Shown: positions 50,549 through 60,926, counted from the first letter of the stretch. The stretch is DNA of 64,000 bases from Nonomuraea cavernae (GCF_014646355.1 NZ_BMNH01000007.1:62001-126000), one strand, 5' to 3'. Notes: generated by a model from the sequence alone, not told the origin. A program made the numbers and translations.

Positions 50549-51373
50549 TCACCCGCCGCTGCGGACGATGGCCAGCGGGCATGGCGCATGCTGCAACATG
50601 GCGTTGCTGACTGAGCCGAGCACCATGCCCGCCAGCACGCCGTGCCCGTGGGAGCCGACGACCAGCAGGGCGGCGCCCTCGGCGGCCTGACGCAGCACCT
50701 CGACCGGATGGCCCTGCACGACCTCCTCGATCACGGTCACGCCGGGGTGGCGCTCGCTCCGGCCGGCCACCTTCTCCTTGAGCAGGTCGAGCTCGCCGCC
50801 GACCGAGGTCGGCTCCGGCACGTCCGGCCAGGTGCGGGCGTGCACGGCGCGCAGCCGCGCCCCGCGCATCGACGCCTCGGCGAAGGCGAAGTCGAGGGCG
50901 CGCTCACCGGCGGCCGAGCCGTCGACGCCGACGACCACCTCGGGGCGCGGGGACGGAGGCAGCTCGCGCACGACCACGACGTCGCAGGGCGCGTGCCCGG
51001 CCACCCCGTAGGCGACCGAACCGACCAGCATCCCGCGCACGCCGCCCAGCCCGTGGTTGCCGACCACCAGCAGCTCGGCGTCGGCCGCCGCCTTGATGAG
51101 GGCCGTGCGGGGATCTCCGGGCAGCAGCGTCGTCTCGACGCTCACCTTGGGCGCCTCCCTGTGGACCCGCTCCTCCCCCGAGGCCAGCACCGTCATGCCA
51201 CCCTCACGCATCCACCGGGCCACCTCGGCGAAGCGGCCCTCACGCGTGTCGACGGCCCACGCGGCGATGGCGTGCGCCACGGTCAGCGGCACCTCGCGCA
51301 GCGCCGCCTCCCTCGCGGCCCATCCGGCGGCCTCCAGCCCGGCCCGGGACCCGTCCACTCCGACAACGATCAC
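50549..51373 (-). CDS. Universal stress protein, two UspA domains
   Basis: The protein has 274 aa from GTG 51373, 7 bases after GGGAG; the TTG at 51397 is less likely. Two tandem UspA domains: VIVVGVDGSRAG start and VVGNHGLGGVRGMLVGSVA in the first, VVVGVDGSAAGERAL and LVVGSHGHGVLAGMVLGSVS in the second. The G-x2-G-x9-G-S/T pattern in both indicates ATP binding. Actinobacterial proteins of this class are linked to hypoxia or stationary-phase survival. Confidence 0.93.
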   Translation of the reverse strand: MIVVGVDGSRAGLEAAGWAAREAALREVPLTVAHAIAAWAVDTREGRFAEVARWMREGGMTVLASGEERVHREAPKVSVETTLLPGDPRTALIKAAADAELLVVGNHGLGGVRGMLVGSVAYGVAGHAPCDVVVVRELPPSPRPEVVVGVDGSAAGERALDFAFAEASMRGARLRAVHARTWPDVPEPTSVGGELDLLKEKVAGRSERHPGVTVIEEVVQGHPVEVLRQAAEGAALLVVGSHGHGVLAGMVLGSVSNAMLQHAPCPLAIVRSGG

Positions 51374-51530
51374 GATATTTCTCCCATCACGCCACAACCT
51401 CGCCGTTTAATCCCACCATCCTCCCAGCCGCCGGTTCACACCCGAGGCGAACGTCCCTCAAGACCCGGTCGAAGGCCCTTTTCCCGAGCACCCGACGGAA
51501 CGGACTCAAGGCGATCGAGCGGTATGCGCG

Positions 51531-51567
51531 CCGGTGCCCGCCCCGTCACCGACGGGGCGGGCACCGG
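51531..51567 (-). terminator. Very strong hairpin terminator after secreted subtilase
   Basis: A perfect 17-bp stem (51531-51547 with 51551-51567) and a 3-base loop ACC, beginning 9 bases beyond the stop codon of the minus-strand subtilase. It contains the core GCCCGCCCCGTC / GACGGGGCGGGC. Confidence 0.88.
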
Positions 51568-51575
51568 GCCTCGGG

Positions 51576-54500
51576 TCAGCGGAGGTCGAACTCGCGGAGC
51601 GTGGTCTGCTTGACGCGGTTGCCGGCCGCGTCCCACGCCTCGACCTTCAGGCTCACCGCGCCCTTGGTGGCGCGGTAGGCCGGGTACGTGGCGCCGGCGG
51701 TGTAGACGCCGTCACGGCCCCGCTTGAGATCGGCGGGCTTCCAGGTGGCGCCGTCGTCGGTGCTCGTCCAGAGCTTGACGCCCGCGATGGCGGGCATCTT
51801 CGCGGACGAGGGGCCGTGGTAGGCCTCCAGCTGGAAGGTGTGCCTGCGGCCGGCGGCCACCTTGTTCTCGATGGACAGGCTGCCACCGAGGTCGTAGCTG
51901 ACGTACACGGCGGGAGTGGTCCGGCAGTGCTCGATCGGGCCGTCGATCCACCAGGCATAGCAGTTGAGACCGGGCTTCGCGTGGTCCTCGCCCGGCGGGG
52001 TGGTGAACGTCCACTCGACGTGCTGCAGGTCGTTCGCGGCCGTCAGCCGGTAGCCGCCCTCGCCCTCCGGCAGCGGGTAGCGCGGCAGCGTGGTGAACGG
52101 GTCGACGGGGGCGTTCGGGATCTCCTTGCCGTCGCGGTACAGGTGGATCTCGTAGCGCGGCCGGAGGTCCCCGAAGGCCGTGCCGTCGTCACGCCGCTCC
52201 CCGACCCCGCTGACCATCGACGGGGTCACCCAGAGGTTGCCGTCGTGCACGCAGATCGCGCACGGCACCCCGACCACCAGGCTCTGGAGCGGCGCGGCCT
52301 TCGGATCGGCGAGCTTGAACACCTTGTCGGAGGCCGTGGCGGCACCGGGTGTGCTCGGGGTGGCGAACCACCGCTGCGACGTGCTCCCCGGCTTGTCGAA
52401 GACGTCGACGCGGTAACGGCTCTCCTCGATCTCCGCGGCCCGGTCCGGCGTGACCAGGGCCGACATGCCCGTGGAGTGCACGATCGTGGGGTCGAGCGGC
52501 CACACCCACTGCGACCTGCGTTGCGGCAGCGGGAGAGCCCAGTTCACGGCGTCCGTGCCGGTGCCCAGATAGGTGACGTCGTCGGTACGCCACGTGCTCC
52601 GCGAGATCGAGGCCTTCGTGTACGACCCGGCGGGCACCTCGAAGTCGACGCGGTGCAGCTGGCGTTCGGTGACCTTGTAGTGCATGGAGTCCGGGATGCG
52701 GCCGTCCGCGTACGGCCGGAACACGTACGAGTACGGGGTGATCGGCGTGCCCTCCACCCGGATGGTGACCGGGCCCCGGCCGACCGCCTCGCGCACCTTC
52801 ATGCCCTCGGCGTACGACACGTACGCGACGGGGACGTTGACCGGCAGCAGCGGTCCGCTGAACGGCTTCTGCGTGATGGCCAGCGGGATCGGGCAGCTGG
52901 CCCGCTGCTCGTTGAAGGCGAGGACTCCGGCGGCGCCGGCGTCCCTGATCGGCCCGACGCGCTCGATCTGGAGGCCGCACTCGTACCCCATGACCCCCTG
53001 GGCCGGCTCGGAGTCGATCAGGACGAGCGCGCCGCGCAGGTCCTTGCCCGCGAGGTCCTCGGGACGGCCCTTGCCGGCGTCGACGACCCGCAGGTCCCGC
53101 GTGCCCTCGAAGGGGACGTAGCCGGGGTGGAGCTCCGCGCGGTCGAGGACGTGAACCCTGGAGACCGGGTTCAGGGTCGTGCGCTTCGGCGTGCGCATGG
53201 TCATGGTGACCTCGGGCACCCCGAGCTCCCACTGCCCGGTGAAGCGGAACTTGCCCTTGGTCACCTTCTTCGTCGGCAGCGCCCACGTCTTCTCCCAGGC
53301 CCCGGCGGGCGGCGCGTTGAGCAGGGTGCCGCCGTAGATCTGGCCGTTGGGGAGGGTCCGCTGGAAGAAGACCTCGTAGAAGTTGTTCAGCGGCTCGGCG
53401 GTCTTCGGCGCGGTGAAGCGGATCCGCGTCGCCTTGCGGGCGTCGAGGGTGATCTCGGTGTCGCCGGTGATGGTGAGCTCGGGGTCGAACAGCCAGCCGC
53501 GGTTGGCGCGGTCGTCGCCGTCCACCCAGTCGAGCACCTGCAGCAGGCTGACGGTGCCCGCCGGCACCCGGGTCACGATCACGCCCGTGTCGTGCACGTG
53601 GTGCGGGCCGAGCTCCCCCTTGGTCCCCTCGACGTCGACGAGGCTCATGGCCGTCGGGGTGCGCGGCTTGCCGTCCCGGTCGAGGGTGCGGACGGTGAGG
53701 TCGAACGTGGGCACGTCGCGCACCGCGCCCACGGGCGTGGTGAGGCGCGCTCCTTCGGCCTCGGCGACCACGGCCCCGCTGTACCTGCCCAGCTCCAGCC
53801 CGGACGGGTCGAGGGTGACGGTCGTCGCGGCCGTGCCGCCCGCCGGGACGGTCAGCGTCGCGTCGGCGACGCTCAGCTTCGCCCCGCCGCTCATCGTTGC
53901 CTTGAGGGCGAGCGTGACCGGCTGGTCACCCAGGTTCGTGTACAAGACCTCGCCGGTCTTCGGCCCATCGGACTCTTCGAGCCGGCCGAAGTCGACGCCG
54001 CCGCCGGCGGTGAAGACCTGCTGGCCGGTCGCCCGGTCCAGGTCCAGCCGCCCGGCGCCCTGCTCGTACACGGTGAAGCCGTCGTCCTTGGCGGTGGACA
54101 TCAGCGCGGCCTTGAGCTGCCGGGCCTTCCAGTCCGGGTGCCGCTGCGCCATGATCGCGACGGCGCCGGCGACGTGCGGCGTGGCCATCGAGGTGCCGTT
54201 GGCGCTCGTGTAGTGCTCGTCGACGGGGGCGCCCATGGCGGTGCCCGCCGCCCGTGCGGCCGCGATGGCCACGCCGGGAGCCGCGATGTCCGGCTTGAGC
54301 CCCGAGTCCCCGACGCGCGGGCCGCGGCTGGAGAATCCGGCGAGCTGGTCGCTCTTGTCGACCGCGGCCACGGTCAGCGCCGCGTCCGCCGCGCCGGGGG
54401 TGCTCACGGTCTCGTCCGCGCCGAGGTTGCCCGCGGCGATCACGAACAGGGCGCCGGTCTCCGCGGTCAGGTCGTTGACGGCCTGGCTGAGCGGGTCGGT

Positions 54501-55598
54501 GCCGTCCGTGGGCGCGCCGCCGAGGCTCATGCTGACGGTCCTGGCGCCGCTGCGGGCGGCCCACTCCATGCCCTCGATGATCCACGACTCCTGGCCCGAG
54601 CCCTGGTCGTCGAGGACCTTGCCGACGACGAGCCGCGCGCCGGGGGCGACGCCCTTGTGCCTGCCACCCGAGGCCGCGCCGGTGCCGGCGATGGTGGAGG
54701 CGACGTGGGTGCCGTGGCCGTGCCCGTCCTTGACGGTCTGGCCGGGGACGAACGACCTGCTGTCGGCGATCTTCCCGTTCAGGTCGGGGTGGGCGGTGTC
54801 GGCGCCGGTGTCCAGGACGGCGACCTTCACGCCGGTCCCGTCGTGGCCTCGCGCCCAGGCCTGGGGCGCGCCGACCAGCGGCACGCTCTCGGACAGGTCC
54901 GCCTTGACCTTGGCGTCCAGCCAGATCTTGGCGATGCCGCCGCGCAACGTGCCAGGCGGGGCCAGGCCCTGCCTGGCGTTCGGCTGCTCGCGTACGGCCG
55001 CCCAGAAGGCGCCCGTCTCCGCCTTGGCGACGTCGAGGGCGGAGGCGTTGATGCTCTCCAGCGTCTGGGTGGGCTCGCTGGCGGGGATGGCCGCGGCCGA
55101 GCTCTTGACCGACGCCTCGGCCTGGTCCTTCGGATACTGGACGATGACCGGCAGCCGCTTGGTCACGTCGTCGGCGTAGCCGTTCTCGGCCAGATACCTG
55201 ACGTCGAACAATCGCTTGTCGAGCAGCCCCGCCTGGATGGCGGAGACCGCGTCGTCCGGGAGCACGAACACGCCGTCAGGAGCGAACTGGGTGAACAGGC
55301 TGACGCGGCGGCCCGTCTCCCGGGTGCCGGGGGCGGTCTCCACCCGATACTTGCCGGCCTCGGACCGGCTCAGCCGCACCCTGTCACCGGTGATCAGCGT
55401 GATGTCGACCTTGCCGGCGCGCACGCCCGACAGGGTGACGGTCTGTGCCTGGGCCTGCGAGGTGGCGGCGGGAGTGGGCGTGGTCCGCTCGGCTTCGGCG
55501 GCTGACGCCGGCGTGGCGGCCAGTGCTGTGGCCAGCATCGTGCCGGCGGTCAGCAGCAGGCCTGCGCGGCGTGCCAACGGGGGGCGGGGCAGTGCCAT
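51576..55598 (-). CDS. Secreted multidomain S8 subtilase with PA domain
   Basis: The protein has 1340 aa from ATG 55598 (AAAGG upstream). Signal peptide to about residue 34 (TPASAAEA). An inhibitory/pro region (about 35-235) precedes the subtilase core: Asp263 (VAVLDTGAD), His298 (GHGTHVAS), Asn391 (IAAGNLG) and Ser470 (NGTSMATPHVAG). Beta domains follow, including a protease-associated region around ALVLIDSEPAQGV and GAAGVLAFNEQ. It is a typical large extracellular protease of actinomycetes, exported and self-processed. The LuxR-type LAL regulator lies directly upstream on the same strand, with palindromes in the 212-bp gap. Confidence 0.93.
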   Translation of the reverse strand: MALPRPPLARRAGLLLTAGTMLATALAATPASAAEAERTTPTPAATSQAQAQTVTLSGVRAGKVDITLITGDRVRLSRSEAGKYRVETAPGTRETGRRVSLFTQFAPDGVFVLPDDAVSAIQAGLLDKRLFDVRYLAENGYADDVTKRLPVIVQYPKDQAEASVKSSAAAIPASEPTQTLESINASALDVAKAETGAFWAAVREQPNARQGLAPPGTLRGGIAKIWLDAKVKADLSESVPLVGAPQAWARGHDGTGVKVAVLDTGADTAHPDLNGKIADSRSFVPGQTVKDGHGHGTHVASTIAGTGAASGGRHKGVAPGARLVVGKVLDDQGSGQESWIIEGMEWAARSGARTVSMSLGGAPTDGTDPLSQAVNDLTAETGALFVIAAGNLGADETVSTPGAADAALTVAAVDKSDQLAGFSSRGPRVGDSGLKPDIAAPGVAIAAARAAGTAMGAPVDEHYTSANGTSMATPHVAGAVAIMAQRHPDWKARQLKAALMSTAKDDGFTVYEQGAGRLDLDRATGQQVFTAGGGVDFGRLEESDGPKTGEVLYTNLGDQPVTLALKATMSGGAKLSVADATLTVPAGGTAATTVTLDPSGLELGRYSGAVVAEAEGARLTTPVGAVRDVPTFDLTVRTLDRDGKPRTPTAMSLVDVEGTKGELGPHHVHDTGVIVTRVPAGTVSLLQVLDWVDGDDRANRGWLFDPELTITGDTEITLDARKATRIRFTAPKTAEPLNNFYEVFFQRTLPNGQIYGGTLLNAPPAGAWEKTWALPTKKVTKGKFRFTGQWELGVPEVTMTMRTPKRTTLNPVSRVHVLDRAELHPGYVPFEGTRDLRVVDAGKGRPEDLAGKDLRGALVLIDSEPAQGVMGYECGLQIERVGPIRDAGAAGVLAFNEQRASCPIPLAITQKPFSGPLLPVNVPVAYVSYAEGMKVREAVGRGPVTIRVEGTPITPYSYVFRPYADGRIPDSMHYKVTERQLHRVDFEVPAGSYTKASISRSTWRTDDVTYLGTGTDAVNWALPLPQRRSQWVWPLDPTIVHSTGMSALVTPDRAAEIEESRYRVDVFDKPGSTSQRWFATPSTPGAATASDKVFKLADPKAAPLQSLVVGVPCAICVHDGNLWVTPSMVSGVGERRDDGTAFGDLRPRYEIHLYRDGKEIPNAPVDPFTTLPRYPLPEGEGGYRLTAANDLQHVEWTFTTPPGEDHAKPGLNCYAWWIDGPIEHCRTTPAVYVSYDLGGSLSIENKVAAGRRHTFQLEAYHGPSSAKMPAIAGVKLWTSTDDGATWKPADLKRGRDGVYTAGATYPAYRATKGAVSLKVEAWDAAGNRVKQTTLREFDLR

Positions 55599-55769
55599 GG
55601 TGGCCTTTCTGAAGGGGGATGTCAGGCGGGCTCGAAGCCATCAGGAGGCAGGAGCGGCTCCGATGGCTCTTCCGGGCGGTCTTCCGGGCCGGCTCGGCCC
55701 GAGTCCTGGTGAGCTGATTCGGCTGAGGTTTCGGACATGCCGCAAGTCTCGCCACCGTCAGAGGAAGGG

Positions 55770-55801
55770 GGTATGGGGATACCAATGGGGAAAAATCCCC
55801 A
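55770..55801. promoter_or_regulatory. Two adjacent dyads between LAL regulator and subtilase
   Basis: GGTAT-GGGG-ATACC (55770-55783) is followed at once by TGGGGA-AAAA-TCCCCA (55786-55801). They lie just past the LAL stop and upstream of the subtilase promoter. They may be a terminator for the LAL gene or binding sites for its LuxR domain; GGGGA/TCCCC dyads resemble some LuxR-type sites, but the spacing differs. Confidence 0.5.
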
Positions 55802-55810
55802 ATCTGGGAT

Positions 55811-58678
55811 TCAGCTCCCGGGGAGGCGGCGGGCGAGCTCCGTCCGCGACCGCGCGCCGACCTTGCGCATGGCCGCGCTCACGTGCTTGTCCACCGTCTT
55901 CGGTGACAGGAACAGCTCTTTGGCGATCTCCTGGTTGGTCAGCCCCTCAGCCGCCAGCCGAGCCACCTGCTCCTGGCGGGCCGACAACGCCTGGTCATTC
56001 CCGTTCTGCGCGGGCGCGGGCGGGCGGACCCCCCACCGGCGGCCGAGCCCCGCGGCGCGATCCAGGTCCCAGCGCGCGTGCAGGCGGCCGTACAGCATGA
56101 CGGCCCGGCCCAGGTGGGTGACGGCTGCGGGATCGTCCAGGGTGAAGAGGCAGGCGGCGGCGTGCTCGCCGGCCTGTGCGGCCTCGTACAGTGCCGGGAC
56201 CTGCTCGTACGCCTCGGCCGCGGCGGCGAACTCCCGCGCGGCCTCCTCCCGGCGTCCCTCGGCGGCGGCCAGCAGGCCACGGGCGTGGCCGAGAGCCGGT
56301 CCGGCCAGCGGCGCGTCGAGCCCGGCCAGCCGTGAGGCGTACCTCTCGATCACGTCCGCGGCCTCCACGGGACGACCGGCCGACAGCAGAGCCTCGGTCA
56401 GGGCGGGCAGGGCGCGGACCGCCACCGGCCACAGGCCACTCGCCTCCCAGTGGGAGACCGCTTCGGCGGCCGTCGCGATCGCCGGCTCCGGCTCGCCCCG
56501 GGTGGTGGCCAGCCTGAGCAGCATGGTGACGGGCAGGACCAGATCGTCGAACTGCCCGCGCGACTGGGCTGTGGCGATCGCGTCCAGCAGGGGCGGCAGC
56601 GCCGCCTCCTGGCGGCCGAGCACCGCTCCCAGGCAGGCGGCCACGATGGTGACCAGGACGCGCTCGTGCGGTTCGTCGCCGAAATGGTCGCGCAGCTCCT
56701 CCAGCCGCTCGGCCAGCCCGTCCCAGGAGCCGTCGAAGTAGTCGGCGGCCGCCAGGTTCACCAGGCAACGGAGCTCCAGCCGCCCGCGGAGATCAGGCTC
56801 GGCCCCGTCCTCGATCGCCGCGGTCAGCAGGCGGCGGGCCCTGCGGTGGTGCCCGCTGAACAGGGCCGCGCCGCCGATCGACCGGTAGGCGTTGACCTCA
56901 CGGCGCGACAGCCCGCGCCCGCCGGTCTCCCGGACCAGGTCCTCCGACAGCTCGGCCCACCGAGGGTCGCCGATCACCACGAAGATCATGGCGATCTTGC
57001 CGAGCACCAGCATCCGCATGGCGGGATCGCCGACGGCGGGCAACGTCGCGAGCGCCCTCTCCAGCCAGGCTTTACTCTCGCCGGACGGCAGGTCGTTGGG
57101 CGGGCGGCCCACCCCGACCATGGCCCAGGCGGCCAGCCCCGGCTCCCCGGCCAGGTCATCGACCGCCTGGGCGAAGGCGTCCCCGATGCGGGCGATGTCC
57201 GTCCGGGTGCGCTCCAGGTGCAGGGCGAGCAGCAAGCGGAGCTGGCCGCGGAGCGGGCGCGGCACGTTCCGCTCCGCCGCGGCCTGGTCCAGCGCGCCGC
57301 TGATGAGGTCGGCGACGGGGGGCGGGCGCAGCAGTTCCAGGGCGGCCCAGCCCAGCTTGACCGTGAGCTCGGCCCGCCGTGCCGCCCGCAGCTCGGTGTT
57401 CCGCAGCACGTCCTCCAGCAGGCGGGCGGCCTCGGCGTCGTCGCCCAGCCTGGACGCCTGGTCGGCCGCCTCGATGGCGGTCTCCACCCACTGTTCGGCC
57501 CGTCCCGCGTGCCGCAGGTGGTGGGCCAGCCGGCCCAGCGGAACCGGCCGCAGCCTCCGCACGGCGTCCGCGGCGGCGGCGTGCAGCGCCTGGCGGCGGC
57601 CGGGCGGGATCGCCTCGTAGACCGCCTGGGCCGCCAGCACGTGCCGGAACCCCACCGCACCGTCCGTCTCGGCGAACAGCCCCGAGCCGAGCACCTCGTC
57701 GATCGCCCCGGGGTCGGCGTCGGCGAGCACCTCGACGGGCACGGGCGTCCGCAGCACGGCGGCCCGTTCCGCGGCCTCCTTGGCCCTGTCGGAGAGCTGC
57801 GCGACCCGCTCGCGCACCGTGACGCGGACGCCGCTCGGCACGTCCAGCTCGTTGAGCGCGCGCCGCGCCCACCCACCCTCCCACTTGATGAGCGCCCCCC
57901 GCCCGCGCAGCAGCGCCAGCAGCTCCTGCACGGCGAGCGGCAGCCCGGACGCCCGCGCGCAGAGGTGCTCGGCGAACTCGGCCGTCACATGGTCGGCCTC
58001 AAGGATCGCCGACGCCATGATCTGCGTCTGGGCGGCGTCGAGCGGCGGCAGCACCAGGTGCGCGACGCCGATCGCGTCAGTGGTCCGCGCGGTGATCGCC
58101 CGCACCGCCGCCGGCGCCTCCTCGCCCCGGTACGTCAGAACCACGCGAAGCGCGCCGGGCAGCACGGACATCAGGTACGTGAGGAACTCGATCGTCTGCT
58201 CGTCCGCCCAGTGCAGGTCCTCCACGACCAGGACGGCGGGGCCGAACGCGGCCATGACCTCGGCCAGGGCGCGGAAGATCCGGTGCCGCTCGGCCGCCCG
58301 GTCGTCGGGCAGCCGGGGCTTCTCCGGCAGCACCCCGGCGAGCTCGGGCAGCAGGTCGCGCAGGGCTCCCGCGACGGGCGTCAGCTCCGCCCCCGCCAGA
58401 TCGGTCGCGCGTCCGCGCAGTGCCTCGACGATCGGCCCGAGCGGGAACGGCTCCCTGATCTGCACACACGCCCCGCGCAGCACCCGCATCCCCGCCACGG
58501 CCGGGTCACCCAGCAGCTCGGCGGCCAGGCGTGACTTCCCGATGCCGGCCTCGCCCTCGATGACCGCCACGGAGGGCGCGGTGGCCATGAGAGCCACGAG
58601 CCGGGCGAGCTCCTTCTCCCGCCCCACCAGAACCGGAGAGATCACTGGGCCCACATGCACCCGATCATTCAACTGCAC
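55811..58678 (-). CDS. LAL-type LuxR-family regulator with AAA ATPase domain
   Basis: The protein has 955 aa from GTG 58678; other GTG codons follow within 15 codons and the ribosome site is poor, so the start is uncertain. Walker A GEAGIGKS lies near 42-49 and Walker B VLVVEDLHWADE near 150; the middle is TPR-like. The C-terminal LuxR HTH is LSARQEQVARLAAEGLTNQE followed by IAKELFLSPKTVDKHV. LAL proteins are large activators that use ATP and an inducer. Its location immediately upstream of the secreted subtilase, same strand, makes that gene a likely target. Confidence 0.9.
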   Translation of the reverse strand: MQLNDRVHVGPVISPVLVGREKELARLVALMATAPSVAVIEGEAGIGKSRLAAELLGDPAVAGMRVLRGACVQIREPFPLGPIVEALRGRATDLAGAELTPVAGALRDLLPELAGVLPEKPRLPDDRAAERHRIFRALAEVMAAFGPAVLVVEDLHWADEQTIEFLTYLMSVLPGALRVVLTYRGEEAPAAVRAITARTTDAIGVAHLVLPPLDAAQTQIMASAILEADHVTAEFAEHLCARASGLPLAVQELLALLRGRGALIKWEGGWARRALNELDVPSGVRVTVRERVAQLSDRAKEAAERAAVLRTPVPVEVLADADPGAIDEVLGSGLFAETDGAVGFRHVLAAQAVYEAIPPGRRQALHAAAADAVRRLRPVPLGRLAHHLRHAGRAEQWVETAIEAADQASRLGDDAEAARLLEDVLRNTELRAARRAELTVKLGWAALELLRPPPVADLISGALDQAAAERNVPRPLRGQLRLLLALHLERTRTDIARIGDAFAQAVDDLAGEPGLAAWAMVGVGRPPNDLPSGESKAWLERALATLPAVGDPAMRMLVLGKIAMIFVVIGDPRWAELSEDLVRETGGRGLSRREVNAYRSIGGAALFSGHHRRARRLLTAAIEDGAEPDLRGRLELRCLVNLAAADYFDGSWDGLAERLEELRDHFGDEPHERVLVTIVAACLGAVLGRQEAALPPLLDAIATAQSRGQFDDLVLPVTMLLRLATTRGEPEPAIATAAEAVSHWEASGLWPVAVRALPALTEALLSAGRPVEAADVIERYASRLAGLDAPLAGPALGHARGLLAAAEGRREEAAREFAAAAEAYEQVPALYEAAQAGEHAAACLFTLDDPAAVTHLGRAVMLYGRLHARWDLDRAAGLGRRWGVRPPAPAQNGNDQALSARQEQVARLAAEGLTNQEIAKELFLSPKTVDKHVSAAMRKVGARSRTELARRLPGS

Positions 58679-58811
58679 GCCCTTTCACATATCAAACGTC
58701 CCGTTTCGGCGCGGGCGAGAGCCGGGGGCCACAGGTCGCGTGAGCCCGGCGTGACCTGTCGGTGCGGTCTTCTAAGCTGCGAAGCCGTACAGGGATGATG
58801 GGATTCTTGCC

Positions 58812-60926
58812 GTGGAAGCCTCGGTCGAGCAGCTCGTGTACGTCCGCGAGGACGAATACACCGTCGCCCGGATGACCGACGAGCAGGGGGCCGGGTTCGT
58901 CGCCACCGGGCGGGCGCTGGCCGGGGTGCAGCCCGGGGAGACGCTCCGGCTCACCGGCGAGTGGGGTGAGCACGCGCGTCACGGCCGCCGCTTCCAGGTG
59001 GCGACCTGCGAGCGGGTCGTCCCGTCGACGGTCCGGGCCATCCAGCTCTACCTCGGCTCGGGCCTGATCCGGGGGATCGGCCCGCGCCTCGCGCAGGCCA
59101 TCGTCTCCCACTTCGGCGACAGCACGCTCACCGTCATCGACACCGAGCCGGGGCGGCTCACCGAGGTCGTCAACATCGGCCCGGCCCGGCAGGCGCAGAT
59201 CGTCGAGGCGTGGCGGGAGCAGAAGGAGATCGCCGCGCTGATGGTGGTCCTCCAGGGCTACGGCATCAGCCCGCTGCTCGCGGCCAAGATCTACCAGGTC
59301 TACGGCTCCGACTCGGCCGGCATCCTCAAGTCGGACCCCTACCAGCTCATCGGCCAGGTCAGAGGCATCGCCTTCCACACCGCCGACCGGATCGCGCTGC
59401 GGTCGGGCGTGTCCGAGCGCAGCCCGCAACGGATCAGGGCGGCGATCCTCGACCGGCTGGAGTCGGCGGCGGCGAGCGGCGGCCACTGCTACCTGTCGAT
59501 GACCGCGCTGCTCACGCAGACCGCCGAGCTCATCGACCAGGACCAGGACCTGCTACGCCCGGTGATCGACGCCCTCACGGCCGAGCGGCGGATCGTCGTG
59601 GAGGCGGCCCCTGACCAGGTGGTCGTCTACTCCAAGGAGTTGCACAGCCGCGAGGTCAAGCTGGCCGAGCAGCTGGCCCGGCTCTGGCAGGCCCGCTCGA
59701 CGCTGCCGATGCGCGACTTCCGCGAGGACCCCGACCTGCACGACGACCAGCGCGCGGCCGTGACCATGGCGTTGACCAGCACCGTCTCCGTGCTCACCGG
59801 CGGGCCGGGCTGCGGCAAGAGCCACACGGTGCGGGCGATCGCGGCCACGGCGCGGGCGATGGGCGGCAGGGTGACGCTGGCCGCGCCGACCGGCAAGGCG
59901 GCCAAGCGCCTGTCGGAGCTCACCGGCCTGCAGGCGATGACCGTGCACCGGATGCTGGCGCACGAGCCCGACCCCGACGCCCTGTTCGACCAGGTGCCCG
60001 CGCAGGCCGACCTGATCGTGGTCGACGAGGCGTCCATGCTCGACCTGCACCTGGCCACCCGGCTCTGCTCGGCGGTCCCCTCGGGCAGCCACCTGCTGCT
60101 CGTCGGCGACAGCGACCAGCTCCCGAGCATCGGCCCCGGCAGCGTGCTCTCCGACCTGCTGCGGGCCGAGGAGATCCCACGCGTCCGCCTGACGCACGTC
60201 TTCCGCCAGGCGGACGGCAGCGGCATCGTCCGCAACGCGCACCGCATCCGGTCCGGGGAGTTGCCCGCGATCCCGGGCGGCGGCGGCTTCTGGTTCGAGG
60301 AGGTCGACACCCCCGAGGCCGTCGCCGAGCGGGTCGTCCACCTGGCGACCGTGGCGATCCCGCGCAAGCAGCGGGTGGACCCCGGCCAGGTGCAGGTGCT
60401 GTGCCCGATGCGCAGGGGCGCGGCCGGCACCGCCGAGCTGGGCCGCATGATCCAGGAACGCCTCAACCCGGCCCGCGACGGTCAGCCGGAGCACTGGTCG
60501 GGCGCCTCGGTCTTCCGCGTCGGCGACCGGGTGATGCCCATCCGCAACAACTACGACAAGGGCGTCTTCAACGGCGAGACCGGCACGGTCACCCGGATCG
60601 ACCAGGAGCAGCGCCAGGTCGAGCTCGTCATCGACGACGGCGACCCGGTCACCTACGGCTTCGACGAGCTCGACGACCTCACCCACGCCTACGCCATCAG
60701 CGTGCACCGCTCGCAGGGCAGCGAATACCCGTTCGTGGTGGCGCCCATCGTCGCCGAGGCGGGCGGCATCATGCTGCGCCGCAGGCTCCTCTACACCCTC
60801 GTCACCCGGGCCCGCTCGTGGGTCGTGCTCGTCGGCGACCGCAGGGCCCTGGAGCTCGCGGTCGCCCGCCTCGGCCGCCCCCGCAACACCATGCTCACCC
60901 GCCGCCTGACGCAGACCCTCCAGTGA
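58812..60926 (+). CDS. recD2: RecD2-like ATP-dependent DNA helicase
   Basis: The protein has 704 aa from GTG 58812. The N-terminal region has an OB-like part and helix-hairpin-helix repeats (GLIRGIGPRLAQAIVSHFG; VVNIGPARQAQIVEAW). The SF1B helicase core follows: Walker A LTGGPGCGKSHT (about 330), APTGKAAKRL, VVDEASMLD, GDSDQLPSIGPG, VFRQA and the C-terminal HRSQGSEYPFV. It unwinds DNA 5' to 3' and works without RecBC in replication or repair. Transcribed alone, divergent from the LAL gene. Confidence 0.93.
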   Translation: MEASVEQLVYVREDEYTVARMTDEQGAGFVATGRALAGVQPGETLRLTGEWGEHARHGRRFQVATCERVVPSTVRAIQLYLGSGLIRGIGPRLAQAIVSHFGDSTLTVIDTEPGRLTEVVNIGPARQAQIVEAWREQKEIAALMVVLQGYGISPLLAAKIYQVYGSDSAGILKSDPYQLIGQVRGIAFHTADRIALRSGVSERSPQRIRAAILDRLESAAASGGHCYLSMTALLTQTAELIDQDQDLLRPVIDALTAERRIVVEAAPDQVVVYSKELHSREVKLAEQLARLWQARSTLPMRDFREDPDLHDDQRAAVTMALTSTVSVLTGGPGCGKSHTVRAIAATARAMGGRVTLAAPTGKAAKRLSELTGLQAMTVHRMLAHEPDPDALFDQVPAQADLIVVDEASMLDLHLATRLCSAVPSGSHLLLVGDSDQLPSIGPGSVLSDLLRAEEIPRVRLTHVFRQADGSGIVRNAHRIRSGELPAIPGGGGFWFEEVDTPEAVAERVVHLATVAIPRKQRVDPGQVQVLCPMRRGAAGTAELGRMIQERLNPARDGQPEHWSGASVFRVGDRVMPIRNNYDKGVFNGETGTVTRIDQEQRQVELVIDDGDPVTYGFDELDDLTHAYAISVHRSQGSEYPFVVAPIVAEAGGIMLRRRLLYTLVTRARSWVVLVGDRRALELAVARLGRPRNTMLTRRLTQTLQ

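Noticed and set aside
51534..55505. 1323-codon plus-strand frame
   Set aside because: Antisense to the secreted subtilase, low-complexity composition, no start signal.
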